NCBI RefSeq assembly: GCF_000733775.1
Contig: NZ_JPOE01000002.1
Span: 806,001-870,000 of the forward strand
Direction: 5' to 3'
Source: Thiomonas sp. FB-Cd
GTDB taxonomy: Bacteria; Pseudomonadota; Gammaproteobacteria; Burkholderiales; Burkholderiaceae_C
Length of the DNA stretch: 64,000 nt
Positions 56,306 through 64,000 of this stretch are shown here, in pieces. The first letter of the stretch is position 1. Every line of letters starts with the position of its first letter. The position numbers and the translations under genes were made by a program. The notes below the pieces were generated by a model. It made no database searches, was not told where the DNA came from, and saw only the letters and a program-made list of their open reading frames with translations.

Positions 56306-57343
56306 ATGAACACGATTGACCTTGGAAATAGCGCCCTGCATGTCTCCCGCATTGGCCTGGGCACGATGACTTTTGGCCAGCAAAACAGCGAAGCCGAGGC
56401 CCATGCACAACTGGACTATGCCCTCGCCCGCGGCATCAATTTCTTCGACACCGCCGAGATGTACCCCGTGCCCACCCGCAGCGAGACCGCGGGAAGGACC
56501 GAACGCTACGTCGGCACCTGGCTCAAGCGTCAACCCAGGGACCGCATCGTCCTGGCCACCAAGGCAACGGGACCCGGGCGCGCCCTGGACTGGATCCGGG
56601 GTGGCGACCTCACGTTCACCCGCGACAACCTCCAACGAGCTCTGGAGGGATCCTTGCAAAGACTGCAAACGGATTACGTCGATTTGTACCAGTTGCATTG
56701 GCCCGACCGCAACGTTCCACTCTTCGGCCAGTACCACTATCAACCGAGCCAGGAGCGTGAAACCGTGCCGCTTCGACAAACGATGGAGGCGCTCGCCGAC
56801 CTGATCAAGGCCGGCAAGATCCGTCACTGGGGCCTGTCCAACGAAACGCCTTGGGGGCTGATGAGCTGTCTGCGCATTGCCGAAGAACACGCGCTGCCGC
56901 GCCCGGTATCCGTTCAAAATGCGTACAACCTGCTCAACCGGACGTGGGAAAACGGGATGTCCGAAATCGGTTTTCGCGAGCGGGTCAGCCTCCTGGCCTA
57001 CTCGCCACTGGCATTCGGTGTGCTGTCGGGGAAGTACCTGCAGGATCCCAAGGCGCCGGGACGCGTCAATTTGTTCGGCGGATTCAACCAGCGTTACAAC
57101 AAGCCCAATACGCCCAAAGCGGTGGCTGCCTACGCGGAGCTGGCGCAGGAGCACGGCCTGAGCCTGACGCAACTCGCCTTGGGTTTCGTGTACCGACACT
57201 GGTGCGTGGGCAGCACCATCATTGGGGCGACCACCCTGTCACAATTGCAGGAGAACATTGCTGCATGGCAGGTTTCCCTGTCGCCCGCCGTGCAGGCCGG
57301 CATCGAGGACATTCACCTCGCGTTCCCGAACCCCGCGCCCTGA
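56306..57343 (+). CDS. Aldo/keto reductase, Tas-like
   Basis: This NADP(H)-dependent TIM-barrel oxidoreductase has 345 residues. The catalytic tetrad is visible: Asp and Tyr in INFFDTAEMYPVPT near residue 48, Lys in VLATKATG near residue 90, and His in YQLHWPD near residue 130. The C-terminal cofactor segment STIIGATTLSQLQENI is near residue 302. The whole protein closely resembles E. coli Tas in its motifs. Its physiological substrate is unknown. It lies 110 bases after the GntR gene on the same strand and is convergent with the P-type ATPase. Confidence 0.9.
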   Translation: MNTIDLGNSALHVSRIGLGTMTFGQQNSEAEAHAQLDYALARGINFFDTAEMYPVPTRSETAGRTERYVGTWLKRQPRDRIVLATKATGPGRALDWIRGGDLTFTRDNLQRALEGSLQRLQTDYVDLYQLHWPDRNVPLFGQYHYQPSQERETVPLRQTMEALADLIKAGKIRHWGLSNETPWGLMSCLRIAEEHALPRPVSVQNAYNLLNRTWENGMSEIGFRERVSLLAYSPLAFGVLSGKYLQDPKAPGRVNLFGGFNQRYNKPNTPKAVAAYAELAQEHGLSLTQLALGFVYRHWCVGSTIIGATTLSQLQENIAAWQVSLSPAVQAGIEDIHLAFPNPAP

Positions 57344-57412
57344 GCACTTGTGGGCCCACGCGGCGCGGCCGCTGGCCCGCGCGGACCAGCGCGAAAGTGC
57401 GGTGATCGGGCG

Positions 57413-60115
57413 TCACGATGCCTCCGCCGCGTGCAGGTTTTGCCGCCAGATGCGCCGCACCCACCATTTGCGACCTTCCTCGAGCACGAGCAATGCGACC
57501 GCGAATGGCCCGATGGCGGCCCAGTGCACGGGCGCAATCGGTGCGGTGCCAAATATCGCATTGCCCAGGGGCGTATAGGCGATGAGCGCCAGTGCACCGA
57601 CTTCAACGCCGACGCCTGCGAGAATCAGCCGGTTGCCAAGCAGTCCCGTGCCCCACACCGATCGGGTTGGGCTGCGACACAGGAACACGTTGACCACTTG
57701 CAGCAAGACGATGGCGCCCAGGGCTACTGTCGTGACGTGCAGGTACAGGGGCGCCGTTGCAGCAAGGGCGTCCCCGTAGTGCCAGCCTGCTGCGCGCAGC
57801 GTCACCAGGAACACGCTCATCACAGCAGCCGCTTCGAGCAGGCCCAGGAAGAGATAGGCGCGCACCGCCAGGCGCCAGTCGAGCAGTCGTTCACGCGGTG
57901 AGCGCGGCGCACGGCGCATGACGTCGGGCTCGGGAGGTTCCACCCCCAGACCGAGCGCTGTCAGCGAATCGGTTCCCATATCCACGGCAAGCATCTGAAT
58001 GGGAGTCAATGCCAAGGGAATGGGAAAGAAAACGAACGCCAAGTAGGGCACGAGTTCCGGAACATTGTGCGCCAGGATGTAGGTGAGAAACTTGCGGATG
58101 TTGTCGAACACGGCGCGCCCCTCCTCGATGCCTGCGACGATGCTTGCAAAGTTGTCATCGAGGATGACGACATCGGCCGCTTCCTTGGCCACGTCCGTGC
58201 CGCTGCGCCCCATGGCCACGCCCACGTGGGCGCTTTTGAGCGCGGGCGCATCGTTGACGCCGTCGCCCGTGACGGCCACGATGTGGCCCTTGCGCTTGAG
58301 GGCTTCGACGATCCGCGTTTTCTGCTCGGCTCCAAGTCGCGCAAAGTGCACCTCGGGTTCATCGAGGGCGAGCTGCAGCTGCGTATCAGACAAGCGCCGC
58401 AACTGCTCACCGCTGATGACCCGGGCATTGGCGGAACGCACAAGGCCGATGTTGCGGGCAACGGCAAGCGCCGTGCGCGGATGGTCGCCGGTGAGCATGA
58501 TGACCTTGATGCCGGCGTGGTGGCACTGCTCGATCGCGGCGGGGACTTCCTGGCGTGGAGGGTCTTCCATTCCGACAAGTCCGGCAAAGATCAAGTCGTG
58601 TTCGCCGTCCTCGATCGCCACTCCAGCGTCGACCGGGCGGTACGCCAAGGCGATGACACGCAATCCCGTATCAGCCATGCGTTCCTGGGCGCCCAGAACC
58701 GCGTCACGCATGGTCTGGGTCAAAGGTTGCTCACCCGCATCGGCGAGGGCGCGTGTGCACAACTGCAACACCGGTTCGGCCGCCCCCTTGCAGTACAGCG
58801 TGGGCCCTTGCGGGCCTGCATAGATCGTGGACAGTCGCATGCGCTGCCCATCAAACGGCAACTCGTCAATGCGCTTCCAGTGCGGCAGCGGCACGTTTGC
58901 TTGTTGGGCAAGATCGACGAGGGCCAGCTCCATCGGATCGCCCTGCCAGCTCCTGCGGCCGCCTTGTTCGATTTCCGTCAAGTCATGGCACAGGCCCGCC
59001 GCCAGAAACATGGGAGCGTAGTGCGCAGCGAGGGCCACGCTGGCACCCGCCGGCACGGGAAGGGCCGCGGCACCGGGCAGCACAGTCATCGCGCGCATGC
59101 GGTTTTGGGTCAGCGTGCCGGTCTTGTCGGTGCAAATGACGGTGGCTGCGCCGAGCGCTTCAACCGCCGGCAAATGCCGGATGAGGACCCTGCGCCGGGC
59201 CATGCTCTGCGTGGCCAGCACCAGCGCCAGGGTGAGGGTTGGCAGCAACCCCTCGGGAACCATGGCCACGATGATCCCAAGGGCGAAGACGAAATTTTTC
59301 TGCGGCGAAAGACCGATCCACCACCCGGCTGCCCAAAATAGCGCGCCAAGCGAGACGGCCAGGATCATGATCAGGCGGCTGATGTGTGAGACTTCCCGGC
59401 GCAAGGGCGACACGCCCTCCCCAGCTGTTTGCGTCAGATGGGCAATGCGGCCGAACTCGGTGTGCATGCCGGTGGCAAACACCACAGCCTTGCCTCGCCC
59501 GGCGACGAGCGACGTGCCCGCAAGCAGAATGTTGCCTGCGCGAATCAGCAACTCCGCGTCAGAGGGCTCGCAGTTGCGCGGCTGTGGGATGGCCTCCCCC
59601 GTCAGGTTGGCGTTGTTGACGCGCACGGCATACGCTTCGATCAGCCGACAGTCCGCTGGAATATTGGCGCCCTGCTCAAGCAGCACCACATCCCCCGGCA
59701 CCAGGGCCTGGGCATCGATTTCCAGGGCGTGCCCATCGCGCTGCACTTGCACGCGGTGCGGAAGAAACTGCCGAAGCGCGGCCAGCGCCTTCTCGACGCG
59801 GAACTCCTGCCAAAAGGAAAAGAATCCACTGATGAGGATGACCACGATGAGCGCAATGCCCAGACGGGCCATGCCCTGGCCAGGAGCCATCAGGCTCAGA
59901 ACGAAAGCCAGTCCTGCCGCGAGCCACAGCACGATGGAAAATAACTGGCTAAATTCCCGCAACAGCAGCAGCGCCCAGGGCCTTTTGCGCTCTTCACGAA
60001 TGCGGTTGGGCCCGAATTCCAGAAGTCGCCGCTGTGCCTCACTGGCTTGAAGGCCATTGACGCCACTGCGCAAACTCGTCAGGCACTCCTCAACATTTTG
60101 CTCTTGGATTTTCAT
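57413..60115 (-). CDS. P2-type cation-transporting ATPase, Na+/K+-ATPase-like motifs
   Basis: This P-type ATPase would pump cations across the inner membrane using ATP. The ATG at 60115 (MKIQEQNVEECLTSLRSGVN) gives 900 residues. The order is N-terminal cation-ATPase domain, actuator domain with LTGEAIPQ near residue 180, phosphorylation site CTDKTGTLTQNRM near residue 330, hinge TGDGVNDAPAL near residue 618 and ten membrane segments. Ion-site motifs are VPEGLLPTL in helix 4, HNVPELVPYL in helix 5 and DMGTDSLTAL in helix 6. These match the Na+/K+-ATPase pattern (PEGLL, NIPEI, DLGTD) better than the SERCA one. The transported ion is not proven. No partner gene is adjacent. Confidence 0.9.
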   Translation of the reverse strand: MKIQEQNVEECLTSLRSGVNGLQASEAQRRLLEFGPNRIREERKRPWALLLLREFSQLFSIVLWLAAGLAFVLSLMAPGQGMARLGIALIVVILISGFFSFWQEFRVEKALAALRQFLPHRVQVQRDGHALEIDAQALVPGDVVLLEQGANIPADCRLIEAYAVRVNNANLTGEAIPQPRNCEPSDAELLIRAGNILLAGTSLVAGRGKAVVFATGMHTEFGRIAHLTQTAGEGVSPLRREVSHISRLIMILAVSLGALFWAAGWWIGLSPQKNFVFALGIIVAMVPEGLLPTLTLALVLATQSMARRRVLIRHLPAVEALGAATVICTDKTGTLTQNRMRAMTVLPGAAALPVPAGASVALAAHYAPMFLAAGLCHDLTEIEQGGRRSWQGDPMELALVDLAQQANVPLPHWKRIDELPFDGQRMRLSTIYAGPQGPTLYCKGAAEPVLQLCTRALADAGEQPLTQTMRDAVLGAQERMADTGLRVIALAYRPVDAGVAIEDGEHDLIFAGLVGMEDPPRQEVPAAIEQCHHAGIKVIMLTGDHPRTALAVARNIGLVRSANARVISGEQLRRLSDTQLQLALDEPEVHFARLGAEQKTRIVEALKRKGHIVAVTGDGVNDAPALKSAHVGVAMGRSGTDVAKEAADVVILDDNFASIVAGIEEGRAVFDNIRKFLTYILAHNVPELVPYLAFVFFPIPLALTPIQMLAVDMGTDSLTALGLGVEPPEPDVMRRAPRSPRERLLDWRLAVRAYLFLGLLEAAAVMSVFLVTLRAAGWHYGDALAATAPLYLHVTTVALGAIVLLQVVNVFLCRSPTRSVWGTGLLGNRLILAGVGVEVGALALIAYTPLGNAIFGTAPIAPVHWAAIGPFAVALLVLEEGRKWWVRRIWRQNLHAAEAS

Positions 60116-60549
60116 CGTCCGTGCGCCTGGCGCAACCCTTCCGTGTGGAAACCACGCTGTCGCGGCGCACCTGCGATCCCCAATCCTCAATCCGCCTTCG
60201 TCCTTGCGACGCAGCGCCAGGCGGCCCGGCGGCCCGGCGGCCCCATCTCGCGTGGCCCTGGGCAGGCCCTTGTGACGTGCAAAGAACGGACACGCAGCCA
60301 CGCAACAACTGCGCCTCGCCTGCATGCCAAGCTGACAGCCCTTAGGCCAATCTAGGCCAGCATGGCTGCTTCGTCCTTGACATTGCTCAACAAAGAACGG
60401 GTGCCATCAGGAGGCGTGGAACATCAGCGGTCCGCTCCGATCCGGGCTCATAAGCCCCCATGGCTGCCCAAGCCAACTGCACCCGTGTTGTTCGATCATC
60501 CCCAGGCAGCCGCGAGGAAGATGCTGCCGATGCATAGGTGGCCGGCCAT
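60116..60549. other. Intergenic region upstream of the P-type ATPase
   Basis: About 430 bases lie between the ATPase start and the terminator of the next minus-strand gene. The ATPase promoter should be here. Short open frames occur on both strands but have no ribosome-binding sites or recognisable motifs, and one runs through the terminator. I see nothing else. Confidence 0.5.
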
Positions 60550-60584
60550 AAAAAAAGCGTGGCGCTGCCTGCACAGCGCCACGC
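60550..60584 (-). terminator. Strong rho-independent terminator
   Basis: A perfect 11-bp stem (60557-60567 with 60574-60584) with a 6-base loop is followed on the minus strand by seven T residues (60556-60550). It ends the lipoprotein transcript about 80 bases after the stop. Confidence 0.92.
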
Positions 60585-60665
60585 CTGGATTGCTGAGGGC
60601 AGCTCCTGCTGTTCCAGTAAAGATCCAGGCAGCAGGAGGCTGACGTTGTTTGCAGTGCGCTCGTC

Positions 60666-62678
60666 CTACTGGCCGAGAATCAGGTTCGGCATCGGCGTGG
60701 CCGAGTCGACCTTGAAGGCCGTGCCCGGGAAGTCCGTGGCATAGATACCAGCCCACCCTTCACTGAGCGCGTTGAGCGAAGACGCCGTCAAGGTCAGCCA
60801 GCCGCCGCGTAGGGCTTCGCGCTCGATACCCAACGAGCTGACATACGAACCCGCTGGTGCCGCTGGATCCAGGATGGACATGTCATCACCCAAGGCGATC
60901 ACCTTGAATACGGCCCCGACCCCAGTACCAGCCTTGAAATTCGCCCCGTAGATCCCTGAAGCGGGCGTGGAAGCAGCGGTTGTGGAGGTCGAAGAACTCG
61001 CCGATGAGGCCGGCGCACTGGCCGTCGACGCTGGTGCAAAAAAGGCGGGGTTCAGCGATCCCTTGAAAATCACACCCAGCTTGCCGTCGACCGCAGCGAA
61101 AGATGATGCGCGCCACCGAGGGGGCTCAGCATCGGTTGGCCCGGATGAGCCCGAACCGCCGGCAGCACCGGACGCCGACGAGCTTGGAGCGCCCGAACCG
61201 GAACCCGAACTGCCAGTGGTCGTTGGTGCACCCGAGAACACCCAGTAGAGGAAATCTGCAAACTGCGCTGGTGTGGCTGAGCCCTGTTCGGCGTCCGCCA
61301 CCATCCAGATCTTTCCGGGCTGGGTCGTGTCGGCGATGAAGATGCCTTGGTTGTTCGGAACGTATTTCGTTGTCTGGCCGCTCGGATACTGAGCCATACA
61401 TGCTGCCTGGAGATCCTTGTTGCCGTCCGTGGCACAGGTCAGTGTGACCCCGTGCATGCCCGGATCGGCGCTGTTGGCCACCTTAGGATTGGTTCCCCAA
61501 GCACCCCAGAAGGCCATGTAGCGGCCGTCAAATGCAAGGCCTTCCCCAACTTGCGTGAAGGTCGGCGCAGCAGCGCTGGCGCTTGGCGCCGGAAGCGGTG
61601 CACCACTTTGGTTGGGCACAGGAGTCACCCCGATATGCACCAGAGGCGTCAACGTGGGCAGGCTGGCGATGGGAGCGAGATAGATCCCCCCGGCAGATGG
61701 CGCATCCTCGTTATCGAGCCCGGTGAATACCACATGGCCATTCGCAGCACTCGGCGGGGCCGTGGAGCCAAACTTCACCGTCGTCCCAGGAATCAGCGTG
61801 TTGCTGTCGGCAATCACCTGGATGGGGGAGGTGCCCGAGCTGACATCCCGGAAATACACGCCGGTCTTGCTCACACTCACCGGGCTCGACGCACCGGTTG
61901 TCGGATCTGTCACGATTTCCGTATCGGTGTAGTTGCCCTTCGTGACCACGTACTTTCCGCCAGTGACGCTTGGCGAGCCGGGAAACTGATCGAACTTGAC
62001 GGGTGTCGTGCTGACTGTATTGGGCACGCGCATGACCGAGGAGAACTCAGGCACGGCGCCAAGAATATTCATGCCTGTGGTCAGCCCGTCCGGCAGGGTG
62101 ACGTACAGCCCCGCCGTTCCGACCTTCGTTTCCAGCAAGGTCGTCGGGTCGGTATAGGTCCACTGCGGCTCGGTCTGCCCGCGCGTGGCCAGAACGCCCG
62201 AACTCATGTCGATGCGCGGAATCGACGGAAATTCATTGAACATCGCGCCCGTGTTGTTCGGCTGCGGAACCAACGTGTTGGCCGTGTCAGCCACCGTGTA
62301 CACGGCGGGTTTCGCCGGACAGACATCCACGGTGTACACGCCGCGCTGCGGTTGACCACCTGATCCCGTCGTCGCACTCTTGGCACGGCCGCGGAACACG
62401 ACCAAACCATAGTCGTTGATGGACGGCTGGTTGTAACTGAAGAAGTTCAAATTGGGCGAATCCGGCATCACGGTGTTGTTGTTGGCCACGGTCTTCCACG
62501 CGCCAATGACATCGGTTCCCGGGACGCACGCTACCGCGTTGGCATCCGGGTTGCTCGGGTTGTAGGGATTAAGTGCTGTGAGCGTGCTGGTCGATGAACT
62601 TCCGCCGCCGCATCCGGCCAGCAGCGCCAAGACGCCGGCCGAAAACATGGCCCTTCTCATTCGTGAATGGCGAGGCAT
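60666..62678 (-). CDS. Large repeat lipoprotein, propeller-like, function unknown
   Basis: The ATG at 62678 has GGAG 7 bases upstream and gives 670 residues. The signal peptide MRRAMFSAGVLALLAGC has a clear lipobox (LLAGC, Cys23), so the protein is a lipoprotein. The body repeats a unit of roughly 70-80 residues: an Asn/Asp-rich phrase such as SINDYGLVVFRG, then a GVY/GLY/GIY-x strand (GVYTVDV, GLYVTLPDG, GVYFRDVSS, GGIYLAPI, GIFIADTT, GIYATDFPG), then a TLVPQP- or TLIPGT-like turn. This pattern suggests a beta propeller. Two Ser/Gly/Ala-rich linkers interrupt the C-terminal third (about residues 475-510 and 545-580). No catalytic motif is seen. It stands alone with a strong terminator. Confidence 0.8.
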   Translation of the reverse strand: MPRHSRMRRAMFSAGVLALLAGCGGGSSSTSTLTALNPYNPSNPDANAVACVPGTDVIGAWKTVANNNTVMPDSPNLNFFSYNQPSINDYGLVVFRGRAKSATTGSGGQPQRGVYTVDVCPAKPAVYTVADTANTLVPQPNNTGAMFNEFPSIPRIDMSSGVLATRGQTEPQWTYTDPTTLLETKVGTAGLYVTLPDGLTTGMNILGAVPEFSSVMRVPNTVSTTPVKFDQFPGSPSVTGGKYVVTKGNYTDTEIVTDPTTGASSPVSVSKTGVYFRDVSSGTSPIQVIADSNTLIPGTTVKFGSTAPPSAANGHVVFTGLDNEDAPSAGGIYLAPIASLPTLTPLVHIGVTPVPNQSGAPLPAPSASAAAPTFTQVGEGLAFDGRYMAFWGAWGTNPKVANSADPGMHGVTLTCATDGNKDLQAACMAQYPSGQTTKYVPNNQGIFIADTTQPGKIWMVADAEQGSATPAQFADFLYWVFSGAPTTTGSSGSGSGAPSSSASGAAGGSGSSGPTDAEPPRWRASSFAAVDGKLGVIFKGSLNPAFFAPASTASAPASSASSSTSTTAASTPASGIYGANFKAGTGVGAVFKVIALGDDMSILDPAAPAGSYVSSLGIEREALRGGWLTLTASSLNALSEGWAGIYATDFPGTAFKVDSATPMPNLILGQ

Positions 62679-63075
62679 GATGAATCTCCAATGTGGACTG
62701 CTCAAGAGGTATGAAACAGAAACAAGTGTAATCAAACGTTTTTTTCAAATATAGGCGCTGAACCTCTACGCATGGTTGATATGTGTCAAGAAAACGGGAG
62801 CCCCGCCCCGCCTTGATCGGGGGTGCCGGCAACGCGCAGGACAAGATCCACACTGCGCGCTACTTGAACGCGCTTTTGCTGGATCCCCCTTGGCCGCCCC
62901 ATCCGACCCTCACGCGCGGTGGAAAATCATCCCTTGAATGCGGGCGCCTTGTCCTGTGCCTGATGCGTTGCGGCCGTCGCCGGCCCCATCTTCTCGGCCA
63001 GGCTGCGCGGCGCCCCGGGTCGTACACCCATCCCGAGTACACGCCACACAGCCGAGCTCGGGCGCCCCAGCAAGG
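62679..63075. other. Intergenic region between the lipoprotein and gamma-glutamyltransferase genes
   Basis: These 397 bases hold the lipoprotein promoter; the stretch nearest its start (about 62690-62780) is AT-rich, with A/T runs around 62730-62750. The rest is GC-rich. A plus-strand open frame enters the next gene antisense and lacks any recognisable motif. No gene, RNA or terminator is supported. Confidence 0.5.
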
Positions 63076-64000
63076 TCACACGCCGGCTGCACCGCCGTCG
63101 CTTCGCGGGTCTGATGCGCCTTCCATGCGCCCGTCACCATGCAGAACCAGGGCACCAGCGTGCCCCATGGTGTCGCTGAACGCTTCGCTGAGGACTTCGA
63201 CCTGGTGGCCTGCATCACGCAATGAGCGCACGAGTGCGGGGTCAAACCTGTCTTCCAATTTCAGGGTTGTGCTGGCGTCACCCCAGGTACGGCCCAGCAG
63301 CCAGCGGGGGGCGCTGATTGCCTGCTGCAGCGACTCGCCGTAGCGGGCATAGCGGGTGAACACAGCCGCTTGCGTTTGGGGCTGGCCCTCGCCGCCCATC
63401 GTCCCATAGGGCATGATGCGCCCATCATCAAACACGGCAAGGGCTGGATTGAGCGTGTGAAAGGGTTTGCGCCCCGGTTCAAGGGCGTTGAGATCAGTCG
63501 GATCAAGGGCGAAGCTGATGCCGCGGTTCTGCCAGGTGACACCGGTGTCGCGCAGCACGACCCCAGAGCCAAACTCCCAGTAGAGGCTCTGGATGAAACT
63601 GACGGCGCGGCCTTCGCGGTCGATCGCGCCCATCCAGATGGTGTCGCCGGGTGACGCCGATTCAGGCCATGGCAAGGCATGGCGCATGTCGATCTCTGAG
63701 GCCAGCGCGTCGAGTGTCTCGGCCTTGAGGTAATCGGCTGGGTCGCCCGGCACCCTGCGCGGGTCCGTCACCATGCGGTTGCGCACGCGAAAGGCCCGCT
63801 TGGTCGCCTCGACCAGGCCATGCACGTGGGCGAACCCCTCCCCCTCGGTAATGCCAAGCCGCTCGTAAATGCCCAGAATCATGAGCGAAGCCAGCCCCTG
63901 CGTGGGCGGCGGCAGGTTGTAGACGGTGCAATCGGTCAAGCGCACGGCAAGCGGTGCGACGCTCTGCGCCTCATAGGCGGCAAGATCGGACGCGCGTATT
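63076..64000 (-). CDS. Gamma-glutamyltransferase family protein (partial, 5' end beyond window)
   Basis: The gene is open to the right edge of the window, so its N-terminal part, including any signal peptide and most of the large subunit, is missing. Visible family segments are NLPPPTQGLASLMILGIYERL, GDTIWMGAIDREGRAVSFIQSLYWEFGSGVV, where the Thr is the likely autoprocessing nucleophile, ALEPGRKPFHTLNPALAVFDDGR, and MGGEGQPQTQAAVFTRY. The C-terminus has the usual EVLSEAFSDTMGHAGALVLH before a short tail. Such enzymes cleave glutathione or related gamma-glutamyl or acyl amides, usually in the periplasm. The exact substrate cannot be told. Confidence 0.9.
   Translation of the reverse strand, partial: IRASDLAAYEAQSVAPLAVRLTDCTVYNLPPPTQGLASLMILGIYERLGITEGEGFAHVHGLVEATKRAFRVRNRMVTDPRRVPGDPADYLKAETLDALASEIDMRHALPWPESASPGDTIWMGAIDREGRAVSFIQSLYWEFGSGVVLRDTGVTWQNRGISFALDPTDLNALEPGRKPFHTLNPALAVFDDGRIMPYGTMGGEGQPQTQAAVFTRYARYGESLQQAISAPRWLLGRTWGDASTTLKLEDRFDPALVRSLRDAGHQVEVLSEAFSDTMGHAGALVLHGDGRMEGASDPRSDGGAAGV

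Noticed and set aside
58067..59341. 424-codon plus-strand open frame
   Set aside because: Antisense to the P-type ATPase core.
60362..60643. 93-codon plus-strand open frame
   Set aside because: It passes through the strong terminator of the lipoprotein gene and has no motif.
62783..63343. 186-codon plus-strand open frame
   Set aside because: Runs antisense into the gamma-glutamyltransferase gene; Arg/Pro/Ser-rich with no ribosome-binding site.

Overview
The window is high-GC bacterial chromosome with compact, mostly operonic genes. Order and content fit a betaproteobacterium of the Burkholderiales. The markers are the rpsF-priB-rpsR-rplI block, ppsA/ppsR back to back, the rpsB-tsf-pyrH-frr-uppS-cdsA-dxr-rseP-bamA-skp-lpxD-fabZ-lpxA-lpxB-rnhB superoperon, and the DUF3422 and DUF1631 genes. 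A Thiomonas-like genus is my guess from overall flavour only. I saw no tRNA, rRNA, CRISPR array, prophage or transposase.

Layout. 0.1-10 kb: peroxiredoxin (bcp), a PIN-PhoH ATPase, dnaB, the small ribosomal operon rpsF-priB-rpsR-rplI (its priB starts on ATT), PEP synthase with its regulator ppsR, and a DegV-like gene. 10-25.3 kb: the minus-strand superoperon running from translation factors (rpsB, tsf, frr) through UMP kinase, undecaprenyl and phospholipid synthesis, isoprenoid and envelope assembly to lipid A synthesis, RNase HII and an RNA methyltransferase. 25.6-32.5 kb: DUF3422, DUF1631, rlmB, an ABC ATPase, a TesA-type esterase and selU.

32.5-39.8 kb: a six-gene complex I/hydrogenase-4-like membrane operon (hyfB-C-E-F-G-I order). 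Its large subunit has lost the cysteines that bind the NiFe centre, so it is probably an energy-converting-hydrogenase-related (Ehr) complex and not a hydrogenase. A small ribbon-helix-helix gene is divergent from it. 40-47.7 kb: dusA, a very unusual exported low-complexity Gly/Met-Gln/Asn-Asp/Gln/Thr/Arg repeat protein, and a tripartite RND efflux system of the heavy-metal type whose adaptor carries twelve tandem Ala-Gln dipeptides.

47.8-56.2 kb: a complete biotin-independent malonate decarboxylase operon (mdcA-B-C-D-E-G-H) with tightly overlapping genes, an MFS permease downstream and a divergent GntR/FCD regulator. Together they would take up malonate, convert it to acetate plus CO2 and control the pathway. 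56.3-64 kb: an aldo/keto reductase, a P-type ATPase whose ion-site motifs resemble Na+/K+-ATPases, a lipoprotein with repeated propeller-like blades followed by a strong terminator, and a gamma-glutamyltransferase cut by the window end.

The most unusual items are the Ehr-type operon, the repeat protein beside the RND operon, and the ATT-initiated priB. Many genes here start on GTG or TTG. Family calls come from reading motifs; no database search was run.
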